From: Paenibacillus sp. LHD-117
Lineage (GTDB): Bacteria; Bacillota; Bacilli; Paenibacillales; Paenibacillaceae
Direction: 5' to 3'
Length of the DNA stretch: 64,000 nucleotides
NCBI RefSeq assembly: GCF_030929555.1
Contig: NZ_JAVFVT010000007.1
Coordinates: 1 to 64,000 of the forward strand
A program made the position numbers and the translations under genes. Numbering within the stretch: position 1 is the stretch's first letter; every line of letters starts with the position of its first letter. Shown one piece after another: positions 8,920 to 16,986 of the stretch. The notes under the pieces were generated by a model. That model ran no database searches and was not told the origin of the DNA. It saw only the letters and a program-made list of their open reading frames with translations.

Positions 8920-10083
8920 TCAGCTTCTCTCTCCCTTCGAACCGCTCCGCCGCGGAGCCTTGCGCACCAGCCGATATCGGCTCAGCATCTCCCCGCCGAT
9001 GAGGCAGATCAGAATCGCGCCCTGCAGCATCATCGACATGGATGAAGGAAGTCCGATCGTCTGGACGCTGAAGCCGCCGACGATCAGTCCGCCGACGAAT
9101 ACCGACGTGACGAGCATGCCCCACGGATTCAGCTTCGCCAGCCACGCGACGATGATCGCCGTATAGCCGTAGCCCGGCGAAATGCCGTACATGAGCCTAT
9201 GCGAGACGCCTGACACTTCGCTCATCCCGGCAAGTCCGGCTAGGCCGCCGCTTATCATCATGACGAGCAGGATATGGGTATTGATCCGAATGCCGCCGTA
9301 CTTCGCGACATGAGGGTTCGCTCCGAGCACCTTCATTTCGTAGCCCCATCTCGTCTTGTTGAACACGAACGCGAACAGAACGACCGCTACAAGCGCGAAT
9401 AACAAGCCGTAATGGAGGCGGGAGCCTTGGAACGTCATCAATTGTTGCTCCAAAGAAAACACGCGCGTGCCGGGGAAGTTAAAGCCCTCCGGATCCCGCC
9501 AAGGTCCGAACACGAGATAATCGAGCAAGAGCAGCGCCACGTAGTTCAGCATGAGCGAGGTGATGAGTTCGTTCACGCCGAAGTACGTGCGCGGCACCGC
9601 GGTCAGCAATCCCCAGATCGCTCCGGCCGCCATGCCGGCAGCCACCATGACCGGAATGTACAGCGCGCCCGGCAACCCCGGCAAATAAATCGTGACGGCT
9701 GTCGCGGCGATCGCGCCGACAACGAGCTGCCCTTCGGCGCCGATATTCCAGACCGATATCCGGTAAGCGACGGCAACCCCAAGTCCGCAAAGCAGGAGCG
9801 GAATCGCCTTGACGAACGTCTCGCTTAACCCGAACGATGAGCCGAACGCGCCTTGCGCCATCTTCGCATACACGGTCCAAGGGTTCATGCCATTCATCCA
9901 GATGAACAGCGCGCACAGGAGCAGTGCGGCCGCGACGGAAGCGATCGGCACCCACCAGGCGCCGCCTTTCTTCAGCGGATCGTATTGAAGCGCGAAAGGC
10001 AAGCGGGGCGCCGCCCATCGGTCCCGCGCGGATTTGGCCGCGCTGCTGCCGCTTATCCCTTCCGCAACCGATTCTTGATTCAT
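8920..10083 (-). CDS. nupP: Nucleoside ABC transporter permease (NupP-type)
   Basis: 387-aa permease, larger than NupQ because of an N-terminal cytoplasmic extension of about 50 residues before the first membrane segment. Roughly ten hydrophobic stretches follow, with the conserved loop MKVLGANPHVAKYGGI expected for this family. Its start overlaps the ATPase stop by four bases, so the importer genes are translationally coupled. It partners with NupQ in a BMP-dependent nucleoside importer. Confidence 0.88.
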   Translation of the reverse strand: MNQESVAEGISGSSAAKSARDRWAAPRLPFALQYDPLKKGGAWWVPIASVAAALLLCALFIWMNGMNPWTVYAKMAQGAFGSSFGLSETFVKAIPLLLCGLGVAVAYRISVWNIGAEGQLVVGAIAATAVTIYLPGLPGALYIPVMVAAGMAAGAIWGLLTAVPRTYFGVNELITSLMLNYVALLLLDYLVFGPWRDPEGFNFPGTRVFSLEQQLMTFQGSRLHYGLLFALVAVVLFAFVFNKTRWGYEMKVLGANPHVAKYGGIRINTHILLVMMISGGLAGLAGMSEVSGVSHRLMYGISPGYGYTAIIVAWLAKLNPWGMLVTSVFVGGLIVGGFSVQTIGLPSSMSMMLQGAILICLIGGEMLSRYRLVRKAPRRSGSKGERS

Positions 10084-11612
10084 TGAGCGGCCACCTCCGC
10101 ATCCTCGAGACCCGCCATCATGCGGCCGATCCTCTCCTTATCCGCCTCCGCCTTTGGCAGCTCGCCGATAATTCGGCCGCCGTACAAGACGAAGACGCGG
10201 TCGGACAAGAGCAGCACCTCGTCGAGATCCTCCGAGATTAGCAGCACGCCCGCCGACGCGTCGCGAAGCCCGAGCAGCATCTGATGCACCGATTCCGCCG
10301 CCCCCACGTCGAGCCCTTGCGTAGGATGAACCGCGACCATCAGCTTCGGCTGCTGGTCGATCTCCCTGGCGAGCAGCAGCTTCTGCTGGTTGCCGCCCGA
10401 CATCTGCCGAGCGGGGCTGCCCAGCTCCGCGTACCGGACGTCGAACCGTTCGGCGAGCCCCTTCCCCCAAGCGACGTTCGCGCGGTTTCGTAGCAGGCCG
10501 AAACGAAAGTGTTTGCCGGTCCGGTACGTCTTCAGCATCAGGTTGTCCACAACGCCCAAGCTTCCTGCGAGGCCGCTCTTCATCCGATCTTCCGGAATAT
10601 GCGCGACGCCGCGGTCGATGAGTCGCCTGACGCCCGCGTTCTCCATGCGCTCGCCTTGCAGCAGCATGCTGCCTTTCGTCCATCCGCGAAGACCGGTTAA
10701 CGCTTCCGCGAGCTCCTTCTGCCCGTTGCCGGCAACGCCCGCCACGCCGACGATCTCGCCTTCGCGGATGCGAAAGGCGACATTCGCGAGCGCGTCGTGC
10801 CCGTGATCGGAACGAACCGTCATCCCGGACACTTCAAGAATGGTTTCGCCGGCGTGGCCGGACTCCGCCGCCTCGCGCTCCCGAATTTCCCTTCCGACCA
10901 TCAGCTCCGCCAAATTACGCGCGTCCGTCTCTCCTGCATCCATTGACGCGATCATCCGTCCTTTGCGCATGACGGAGATTCGGTCCGCGACGGCCATCAC
11001 TTCCTTGAGCTTATGGGTCGTGATGATCATCGTTTTCCCGGTATCCTTCAGCTCGCGCATCGTCTGGAACAGCGCTTCCGCTTCGCCGGGAGTGAGGACC
11101 GAAGTCGGTTCGTCCAGCAAAATGATGTCCGCTCCGCGGTACAGCGTCTTTACGATCTCAACGCGCTGCTGCTCGCCGACGGATAACGCCCATACCGGCT
11201 GCCCCAGCGGGATCCGGAGGCCGTACCTCTCGCATATGCCATCGACCTGCGCCAGCTTACGTTTCTTCCAAGCGTTTCCTCTCCAAGGCTCTCCCCGTTC
11301 GCCGAGTATGATGTTTTCGAGCGCCGTCAAGGTGGGCACGAGGCGGAAGTTCTGGTGCACCATGCCGATTCCGAGCTTCATCGCATCCTTCGGAGAAGCG
11401 ATCGATGACGACGTCCCATGGACGGCGATCCCTCCTGCGTCAGCCCGGTACAAGCCCGACAGCAGGCTCATGACCGTGCTCTTGCCCGCTCCGTTCTCGC
11501 CAAGCAGCGCGTGAATTTCGCCCGCGCGGACGGCGAAGTCGACATGGTCGTTCGCGACGACCTCTCCGAATTTTTTTACGATGCCGGTCATTTGAACCGC
11601 CAATTTCGTCAT
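10080..11612 (-). CDS. nupO: Nucleoside ABC importer ATPase, duplicated (NupO-type)
   Basis: 510-aa protein with two fused ABC domains. Domain 1 has Walker A GENGAGKST, signature LSVGEQQRVEI and Walker B IILLDEPTS. Domain 2 has a degenerate Walker A (GVAGNGQKE), signature MSGGNQQKLLLAREI and the atypical Walker-B region VAVHPTQGLDVGA, the usual asymmetry of sugar/nucleoside ATPases of the YufO group. Start ATG 11612 (TKLAVQM) follows GGAAGGAGAGG and overlaps the pucB stop by four bases. It energises NupP/NupQ. Confidence 0.92.
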   Translation of the reverse strand: MTKLAVQMTGIVKKFGEVVANDHVDFAVRAGEIHALLGENGAGKSTVMSLLSGLYRADAGGIAVHGTSSSIASPKDAMKLGIGMVHQNFRLVPTLTALENIILGERGEPWRGNAWKKRKLAQVDGICERYGLRIPLGQPVWALSVGEQQRVEIVKTLYRGADIILLDEPTSVLTPGEAEALFQTMRELKDTGKTMIITTHKLKEVMAVADRISVMRKGRMIASMDAGETDARNLAELMVGREIREREAAESGHAGETILEVSGMTVRSDHGHDALANVAFRIREGEIVGVAGVAGNGQKELAEALTGLRGWTKGSMLLQGERMENAGVRRLIDRGVAHIPEDRMKSGLAGSLGVVDNLMLKTYRTGKHFRFGLLRNRANVAWGKGLAERFDVRYAELGSPARQMSGGNQQKLLLAREIDQQPKLMVAVHPTQGLDVGAAESVHQMLLGLRDASAGVLLISEDLDEVLLLSDRVFVLYGGRIIGELPKAEADKERIGRMMAGLEDAEVAAQ

Positions 11613-12286
11613 GTTGCTTCGTCCTCTCCTTCCTTGCCGTGATTGATCCAATAATCGTCCAGCTTGCGCAAATCTTGTTCCGTATCGATGTCGAGCAGCA
11701 GCTCCGGCTTCTCCGGAAGTATAGCGATTCCTCGAAGTCCCGGCTGCCGAAGCAGCTCGCGCGCACCTTTATCCCCTTCCAGCCCTAGCAAAGAACCGAA
11801 GAGTCGTGAGGAGATTAGCAAAGGGGGCGATAGCGCCTCGCCGTTAAAGTAAGCGGCGTATTGGAGCGACGGATCCGAAGCGAACGCTTCGATCAGCTTG
11901 TCGATCATGCCGGCCGTCACGAGCGGCTGGTCCGCCAAGAGGATGACGACCGCATCGGCCGTCTTCCGCGAAGTCGCCGCTGCAAGCCCCGCTTGGATCG
12001 AACGGGACAACCCCTTCGCCGCTTCCCCGGCATCCACGTCCGCGAACCGAATGCGGCCGCTTTCGCCCCGAACATGCTCGTCGAGCGCCGCCCATATAGT
12101 CGAATGCCGCTCTCTCGTCACGATCGTCAAGTCGTCAAGCCTCGATCGGACGGCCGCTTGCAGCGCGATCGTTCCGAGAGGCCGCTCCCCTATCCCCGTC
12201 CTAATCGACAGCTTCGGCTTGCCCATTCGCAGGCTCGAGCCGGCTGCCAAATAGACCCCCGCGATACGCGGCGCCTTCTGCGGCAT
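11609..12286 (-). CDS. pucB: MobA-like nucleotidyltransferase for XDH cofactor
   Basis: 225-aa NTP-transferase of the MobA/MocA type, expected to convert molybdopterin to its cytosine dinucleotide form or otherwise prepare the cofactor for xanthine dehydrogenase. The pyrophosphorylase signature LAAGSSLRMGKPK lies at residues 13-25, and VVILLADQPLVT is the metal-binding region. Because the signature is N-terminal, the start must be ATG 12286 (SD GGAGG), which forces an 86-base overlap with pucA in another frame. It is adjacent to pucA, as in the Bacillus puc cluster. Confidence 0.88.
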   Translation of the reverse strand: MPQKAPRIAGVYLAAGSSLRMGKPKLSIRTGIGERPLGTIALQAAVRSRLDDLTIVTRERHSTIWAALDEHVRGESGRIRFADVDAGEAAKGLSRSIQAGLAAATSRKTADAVVILLADQPLVTAGMIDKLIEAFASDPSLQYAAYFNGEALSPPLLISSRLFGSLLGLEGDKGARELLRQPGLRGIAILPEKPELLLDIDTEQDLRKLDDYWINHGKEGEDEAT

Positions 12287-13214
12287 GCCCTTTCCTCCTT
12301 ATGCCGACAAGCTCGGCGACGATGCTGATGGCGATCTCCTCCGGCCCGTCGGCGCCAATCGGAAGGCCTACGGGATAATGAACCGACGGCGGAATGTCCT
12401 CCGAAGGAAACATCCGGCGCGTCCGCGAGGTCGAACCCATCACGCCGATGTAATGCGGCCCGAAGTTCAGCGCCAGCTTCAAAAACTCGTTGTCGCGCTG
12501 GAATTGATGGCTCATGATCAGCACGTAGTCGCCTTTCGAAAGCGCAAGCGAAGCCATGATTTCCGAAGGGAATCCGAAGTGGAGCTCGGCCCCCGGGAAC
12601 CGCTCCGGCTTGCAGACCGCCTCGCGGAAGTCGGCGACCGCGAGGCGGAATCCCGCCAACTGAACAAGCCTGGCGACCGGGACGGCGTCGTCTCCGCCGC
12701 CGAACAACACGACTCTCGGTTTCGGCTCCAGCCGCTGGACGAATCGTCCGCCAGCTTCTTGCGGCTCTTCGAGCCCGTTAGGCGCGGCCTGAACGGAATA
12801 AGCGGAGGGCAGCATGGAATCGCCGTATTCCCGAACGAGCCGGACGGTTATGCCGCGATCCAGCAGCCGATCCGCTTCGGCCAGGGCGATCAACAGACCT
12901 CCCGCGACCGGCTCCAACAAGATCCGGACGAGACCGCCGCAGCCGATTCCTTCACCCCAGGACAGATCGTCTTCCGCTCGCATGTCGTATTCGATCCACT
13001 GCGGCGTTCCCGCTTTAAGAACGGGATCGGCGTAATGCTTCAAATCCGCCTCGAGACATCCCGGGCTGACCGAGCCGCTGGTACCGCCTCCGGCTTCAAG
13101 GAGCATGGAAGCGCCGGCTTTGCGGTAAGCATGGCCCTCGACGCGCACGATCGTCGTCAGAACGGCTTTCCCTGCCAGGCTTAACGCCTTCTTGATCAAA
13201 TCCGCCGCTTCCAT
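12201..13214 (-). CDS. pucA: XdhC-type xanthine dehydrogenase maturation factor
   Basis: 337-aa XdhC/CoxI-family protein that binds the molybdenum cofactor, supports its sulfuration and delivers it to xanthine dehydrogenase. The N-terminal XdhC domain has GSVSPGCLEADL near residue 45. The C-terminal Rossmann-like domain starts at RVVLFGGGDDAVPVARL and ends with the conserved IAISIVAELVGIRR. About 30 more residues extend over the start of pucB and look like non-conserved tail. It lies 17 bp after the deaminase gene. XdhC proteins are not catalytic subunits; the role comes from family knowledge. Confidence 0.9.
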   Translation of the reverse strand: MEAADLIKKALSLAGKAVLTTIVRVEGHAYRKAGASMLLEAGGGTSGSVSPGCLEADLKHYADPVLKAGTPQWIEYDMRAEDDLSWGEGIGCGGLVRILLEPVAGGLLIALAEADRLLDRGITVRLVREYGDSMLPSAYSVQAAPNGLEEPQEAGGRFVQRLEPKPRVVLFGGGDDAVPVARLVQLAGFRLAVADFREAVCKPERFPGAELHFGFPSEIMASLALSKGDYVLIMSHQFQRDNEFLKLALNFGPHYIGVMGSTSRTRRMFPSEDIPPSVHYPVGLPIGADGPEEIAISIVAELVGIRRKGHAAEGAAYRGGLFGSRLEPANGQAEAVD

Positions 13215-13231
13215 GCGATCCCTCCTTCGGA

Positions 13232-14557
13232 TTAGCCGAGCCGCTTTAGCAGCCGTTCGATCGAGCGGTCCGCTTCCTTCAGCACGATGCCCTTGTCGAC
13301 CGTAAGCAACGTTTTGTTCTTCATGACCATTTTCCCGTCGATGAACACCGTATCGACATCACTATAACCGGCCGAATAGACGATTCGGGAGTACGGATCG
13401 ACGTCGAAGGACGGATAAGCGTGGAATTCGTCCAGCTCGAGGAGGATCAGGTCGGCCCGTTTCCCCGGCTCGATGCTGCCGATCTCGCGTTCGAGGCCCA
13501 GCACCTCCGCTCCACCCATCGTCGCCATGCGCAGCACCGACTTCGCGTCCATGGCGGTCGGTCCGTGCTGCGTCTTCTGGATGAGCGCGGTCATCCGCAT
13601 TTCGGAGAACATATCGAGCGTATTGTTGCACGGCGCCCCGTCGGAGCCGATGCCGACATGGATATGCCGGCCAAGTAGATCCGGCACTTCGGCGATGCCC
13701 GACGACAACTTCAGGTTGGAGCCCGGGCAATGGGTCACCTTTACGCCCCGATCCCGGATGATCCTCTTCTCCTCCTCGTCCAACCAGACGCAATGTGCCA
13801 GGATCAGATCGGGAGACGCGAGGCCGATATGATCCAAATAAACGACGTTGCGCATGCCCCGCTCCCATTCGACAAGCGCGATCTCCCCACGGTTCTCGGA
13901 AGCGTGCGTATGCACCTTCACCCCGTACTGGCGGGACAAGTCCCTTACCCCAACTAGTAATTCCTCCGTGCAGGAGACGACGAATCGCGGGCAGAAGGCG
14001 TATCCGATCCGGCCATCCGCCTTGCCGTGCCACTTCTCCAGCAGGTCCACGCTGTCTTGCAGCGAACGTTCGGTCTTCTCTTGCAGCGCCAATGGCACCT
14101 CGCTGCCGTGATCCATCATCACCTTGCCCGATAACGCGCGAATGCCGCTCGCCTCGATGGCGCGGAACGCGGATTCGGTGTGATGCACCGTCTCCATGTC
14201 CAGAATCGTCGTCGTCCCGCTTCGGATCAACTCGCCGATGCCGAGCATCGCGGAATAATAGACCGACTCCTCGTCATGCGCGGCTTCGAGCGGCCATACC
14301 CGCTCCTTCAGCCAATCGAGCAGCTCGAGATCATCCGCCCTGCCGCGGAACAACGTCTGGCATAGATGGATGTGCGTCTGTACGAAGCCCGGCAGCAGCA
14401 CCTTGCCCCGCGCTTCGATGATTGTGTCGGCCGGATCGTCGATTCGTTCCGCGATGCGGACGATTCGGCTGCCCGACACGAGCACGTCGCCGACGAGCAC
14501 CGTCCCCTTTTCATCCATGGCTATGATTTGCGCGCCTTTAATGAGTGTCGTCTCCAT
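13232..14557 (-). CDS. Amidohydrolase, probable purine or deoxyadenosine-type deaminase
   Basis: 441-aa metal-dependent hydrolase of the ATZ/TRZ (chlorohydrolase/deaminase) family. Metal ligands are the HIH pair (His62, His64 in QTHIHLCQ), a later His in KVHTHASEN, His in LAHCVWLDEEE, and Asp in IGSDGAPCNN. The C-terminal ERE-GSIEPGKRADLIL segment is typical. Relatives deaminate guanine, 8-oxoguanine, 5'-deoxyadenosine or methylthioadenosine. Position inside the purine operon, between hydroxyisourate hydrolase and pucA, suggests it feeds guanine- or adenine-type compounds into xanthine dehydrogenase. It is not the small cytidine-deaminase-fold guanine deaminase of Bacillus subtilis. The exact substrate is open. 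Confidence 0.85.
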   Translation of the reverse strand: METTLIKGAQIIAMDEKGTVLVGDVLVSGSRIVRIAERIDDPADTIIEARGKVLLPGFVQTHIHLCQTLFRGRADDLELLDWLKERVWPLEAAHDEESVYYSAMLGIGELIRSGTTTILDMETVHHTESAFRAIEASGIRALSGKVMMDHGSEVPLALQEKTERSLQDSVDLLEKWHGKADGRIGYAFCPRFVVSCTEELLVGVRDLSRQYGVKVHTHASENRGEIALVEWERGMRNVVYLDHIGLASPDLILAHCVWLDEEEKRIIRDRGVKVTHCPGSNLKLSSGIAEVPDLLGRHIHVGIGSDGAPCNNTLDMFSEMRMTALIQKTQHGPTAMDAKSVLRMATMGGAEVLGLEREIGSIEPGKRADLILLELDEFHAYPSFDVDPYSRIVYSAGYSDVDTVFIDGKMVMKNKTLLTVDKGIVLKEADRSIERLLKRLG

Positions 14558-14586
14558 GCGTTCCCCTACCTTCCGCTTGCTCGTTC

Positions 14587-14961
14587 TCAGCTGCCCCTGT
14601 ACGTGCTGTAACCGCCCGGAGACAAGAGAAGCGGCACATGATAATGCTTGTTCGGATCGACCACCTTAAACCGGATCGGAATCAGATCCCAGATCGTCTG
14701 CGTCGCGCTGTACCGGCCTTGGCGAACCATGTATTCCCCGGCCTTGAACCGGATTTCGTACACGCCCGCCGTAAGCGCGTCGCCCTCCAGCAGCGGCGAA
14801 TCGACCCGTCCGTCGGCGTTCGTGACCGAGAGTGTGACGAGCTCGGCCGCTTCCCCGCATACGCGGTACAGCGCAAGTCCCATGCCCCGCGCGGGTTCGC
14901 CTAACGTCGTATCCAATACGTGAGTCGTGATGCGACCCGTTTTTTTGCCTGCTTCCGCCAT
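14587..14961 (-). CDS. pucM: 5-hydroxyisourate hydrolase
   Basis: 124-aa transthyretin-like protein that hydrolyses 5-hydroxyisourate to OHCU. The N-terminal ITTHVLDTTLGEPARG contains the catalytic His, and the protein ends in the diagnostic YSTYRGS tetrapeptide region. Start ATG 14961 follows AAGGAGGAGTCAGC; upstream in-frame codons lack support. It lies downstream of the OHCU decarboxylase gene. Its presence shows that the operon expects urate oxidation to produce hydroxyisourate, although no urate oxidase is encoded here. Confidence 0.94.
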   Translation of the reverse strand: MAEAGKKTGRITTHVLDTTLGEPARGMGLALYRVCGEAAELVTLSVTNADGRVDSPLLEGDALTAGVYEIRFKAGEYMVRQGRYSATQTIWDLIPIRFKVVDPNKHYHVPLLLSPGGYSTYRGS

Positions 14962-15069
14962 GCTGACTCCTCCTTGTTGCCATACATCCGTTTCCGCTCC
15001 CAAGCCCTTATCCATATCGCTTTTCTCTATCTATCTGTTTACGATCTATTGATCCGAGTCTCCGTGCGG

Positions 15070-15576
15070 TCAACCCGCGTCCAGTTCCATGTGCTCCAGA
15101 CGGAAGGCCGCGATCTTGCACACTTCCTGCAGTGCCCGGTACTTCTCTTCCGTTGCCGAATTCATCATCCGCTTCTGCATCGAGTCGGCAATCATATCCG
15201 GCGTCAGCCCCCGAACGGCGATGATAAAAGGGAAGCCGAACCGTTCCCGGTACTTCGCGTTCAGCTGCCCGAAAATATACGCTTCGTCCCGCTCTAGCCG
15301 ATCAAGCCCGGCACCGCGCTGCTCGAGGACGGATTCCTCCGTCATCCTGATCTTCGCGCCAAGCTCCGGATGCGCCCGCAGCAAGGCGAGCTGTCTGTCG
15401 TCATCCGCGTCCATGACGATGCCCGACATTCGCTCGAGCAGATCCTCCCTCGACCCGAACGGTCGATAAGCCCAAGCCTCCTCGGCGATCCACGGCGAAT
15501 GTTCGAATATCGATCCGAATTTGGCCGCGAACGCCGCTCTTTCGTCTTGATTGGATGTTTCGATCAATGGATCCAT
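15070..15576 (-). CDS. OHCU decarboxylase
   Basis: 168-aa 2-oxo-4-hydroxy-4-carboxy-5-ureidoimidazoline decarboxylase, which forms S-allantoin. Family segments visible are HSPWIAEEAWAYRPF, LLRAHPELGAKI (with the catalytic-type His), EQRGAGLD and ERFGFPFIIAVRG. In Bacillus subtilis this domain is the N-terminal part of PucL, fused to urate oxidase; here it is free-standing and no uricase domain follows. Start ATG 15576 has a perfect GAGGAGGAATAACG leader. It lies 23 bp after the PucG-like gene. Confidence 0.92.
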   Translation of the reverse strand: MDPLIETSNQDERAAFAAKFGSIFEHSPWIAEEAWAYRPFGSREDLLERMSGIVMDADDDRQLALLRAHPELGAKIRMTEESVLEQRGAGLDRLERDEAYIFGQLNAKYRERFGFPFIIAVRGLTPDMIADSMQKRMMNSATEEKYRALQEVCKIAAFRLEHMELDAG

Positions 15577-15599
15577 CGTTATTCCTCCTCTATGTCGAT

Positions 15600-16742
15600 T
15601 CATGCAAGCTGTTCGTAATAGCGTGAAGCGGCAAGGGCGCCTGAGCCGAAGGCGCAAAGGAAACCTTCCGCCGCCAAAGCCGCCTCGAACGATTGCAGCA
15701 TCCGCGCGACAGCCTCCCGATTCGCAATGCCGTCCAAAACTTCCAATCGCCAAATATCGGTCCCGAGCGACGGCGGTTTACCGCCGATCTCGATGCCATG
15801 CTCAGCAGATAAGCGGCTGCGCACCGATTCGCCGTCAATTCCTTCCGGAACCACGACGCAAACCATGGTCGGAAGGCGGCTGGCAGAGCTGCCGAAGAGG
15901 CGAAGTCCCAGGGCTACCAAGCCGCTGAGCAGCGCCTCGGCATGTCGACTCCTTCCTTCGATTCGGTTTGCGATCTCAACATCCGCCGCGACACTAGATC
16001 CATGAATTCCGTTTGCCTCTTTCGCAGGGAATCCGTTCGGTCTCTGCCGCAGTTTGCCCGATCCGCTCTCCACATCCAGCCTTCTCCCGCGAAGTCTAAC
16101 CTCGATCTGCTCGTTATACGCGATCGGCTGCAGGTCTAGCGGAAGATGCAGGCGATGGCCATGGCCGGTAAGAATGGCGTCGATATGCCAAGCGTCGGCG
16201 CGGATCGGAACGTCTCCTGCCGTCGCGCTCACGTCGACCAGGAACAAAATATCAAGCTCCCGGCAAACACGTCCGAGTTCGTCCAGCGGCTGCAGCTGAC
16301 CGGTCGACGGATCGCCGTGGGCGACGATGAGCATGGAAGGCTTTCGCCTGCGCAGCTCAGCGATCAGATCTTCTTGCTCGAATACCGCCCCGCGTTCTTG
16401 CTCGGCGGTTATTACATCCGAGCCCAGCCTTTCGCAGATTTCGGCGAGTTTCTCTCCGGCTTCTCCATAGATCGGGACGAATACCGACTCGCTATGGCGC
16501 AGCAGCCGCTCCAGCACCCACTGGACGGCATCGATTCCCGGATCGAGATCGGGATAAACGACGGCATGTTCGGTACGCCATAGGCGCCGCAGCGCATCCG
16601 ATGTTTCTTCCTCCGTCATATCCGGCCGGGCTTGCCGTCTTCCTCCCGTTCCCCGGGGCGACCTATTCATTGTTGAAGCCGCTTCGTCAGGATAAGGCGA
16701 TCGAACGATTTGGCCTCTAGGCGTAAGATCCTGTACGCTCAT
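15600..16742 (-). CDS. Degenerate PucG-like class V aminotransferase without the PLP lysine
   Basis: 380-aa protein with the class V aminotransferase fold, most like ureidoglycine-glyoxylate aminotransferase (PucG). Conserved parts include HGDPSTGQLQPL and the Asp170 strand LVDVSATAG that would hold the pyridine nitrogen. In PucG-type enzymes the next motif is TQKCL with the Schiff-base Lys; here it aligns without gaps as TGHGHRLHLP, so the Lys is replaced by His196. The GP-containing N-terminus and the NHHTEAT substrate segment are also missing. It should not be a normal PLP enzyme. It is the first gene of the operon, ATG 16742 behind GGAAGGAGG, with an intact frame. A retained pseudoenzyme or an early pseudogene are both possible. 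Confidence 0.8.
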   Translation of the reverse strand: MSVQDLTPRGQIVRSPYPDEAASTMNRSPRGTGGRRQARPDMTEEETSDALRRLWRTEHAVVYPDLDPGIDAVQWVLERLLRHSESVFVPIYGEAGEKLAEICERLGSDVITAEQERGAVFEQEDLIAELRRRKPSMLIVAHGDPSTGQLQPLDELGRVCRELDILFLVDVSATAGDVPIRADAWHIDAILTGHGHRLHLPLDLQPIAYNEQIEVRLRGRRLDVESGSGKLRQRPNGFPAKEANGIHGSSVAADVEIANRIEGRSRHAEALLSGLVALGLRLFGSSASRLPTMVCVVVPEGIDGESVRSRLSAEHGIEIGGKPPSLGTDIWRLEVLDGIANREAVARMLQSFEAALAAEGFLCAFGSGALAASRYYEQLA

Positions 16743-16986
16743 CCGCACTCCTCCTTCCCAATCGATCAGCGTGTATCTCTATTTCGATGTAAGATAATCT
16801 AACAATTTTAATGGAATTGAAACTATCATATGATGCGACGTTTGTTTTGTCATTGTACATAATATATAGATTTAATTGACTTTCTGATGCATGATAGCTA
16901 ACAAAATTTCCTAACCCTCTTCCGCGAAGGGGAAAGTTGCAGTATGATTATGTTATATAACCTCACATAGTAGGGAGCGATTGCCG
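16743..16986. promoter_or_regulatory. Divergent control region between purine operon and pucR
   Basis: This AT-rich 244-bp gap separates the leftward purine operon from the rightward pucR gene and must hold both promoters. It contains a 7-bp inverted repeat CTATCAT (16823-16829) / ATGATAG (16891-16897), and TATATA- and TACAAT-like boxes in the minus direction, but no promoter matches consensus clearly. In Bacillus, PucR acts at such regions in response to purine breakdown products. I could not find a convincing match to the B. subtilis PucR box. Confidence 0.55.
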
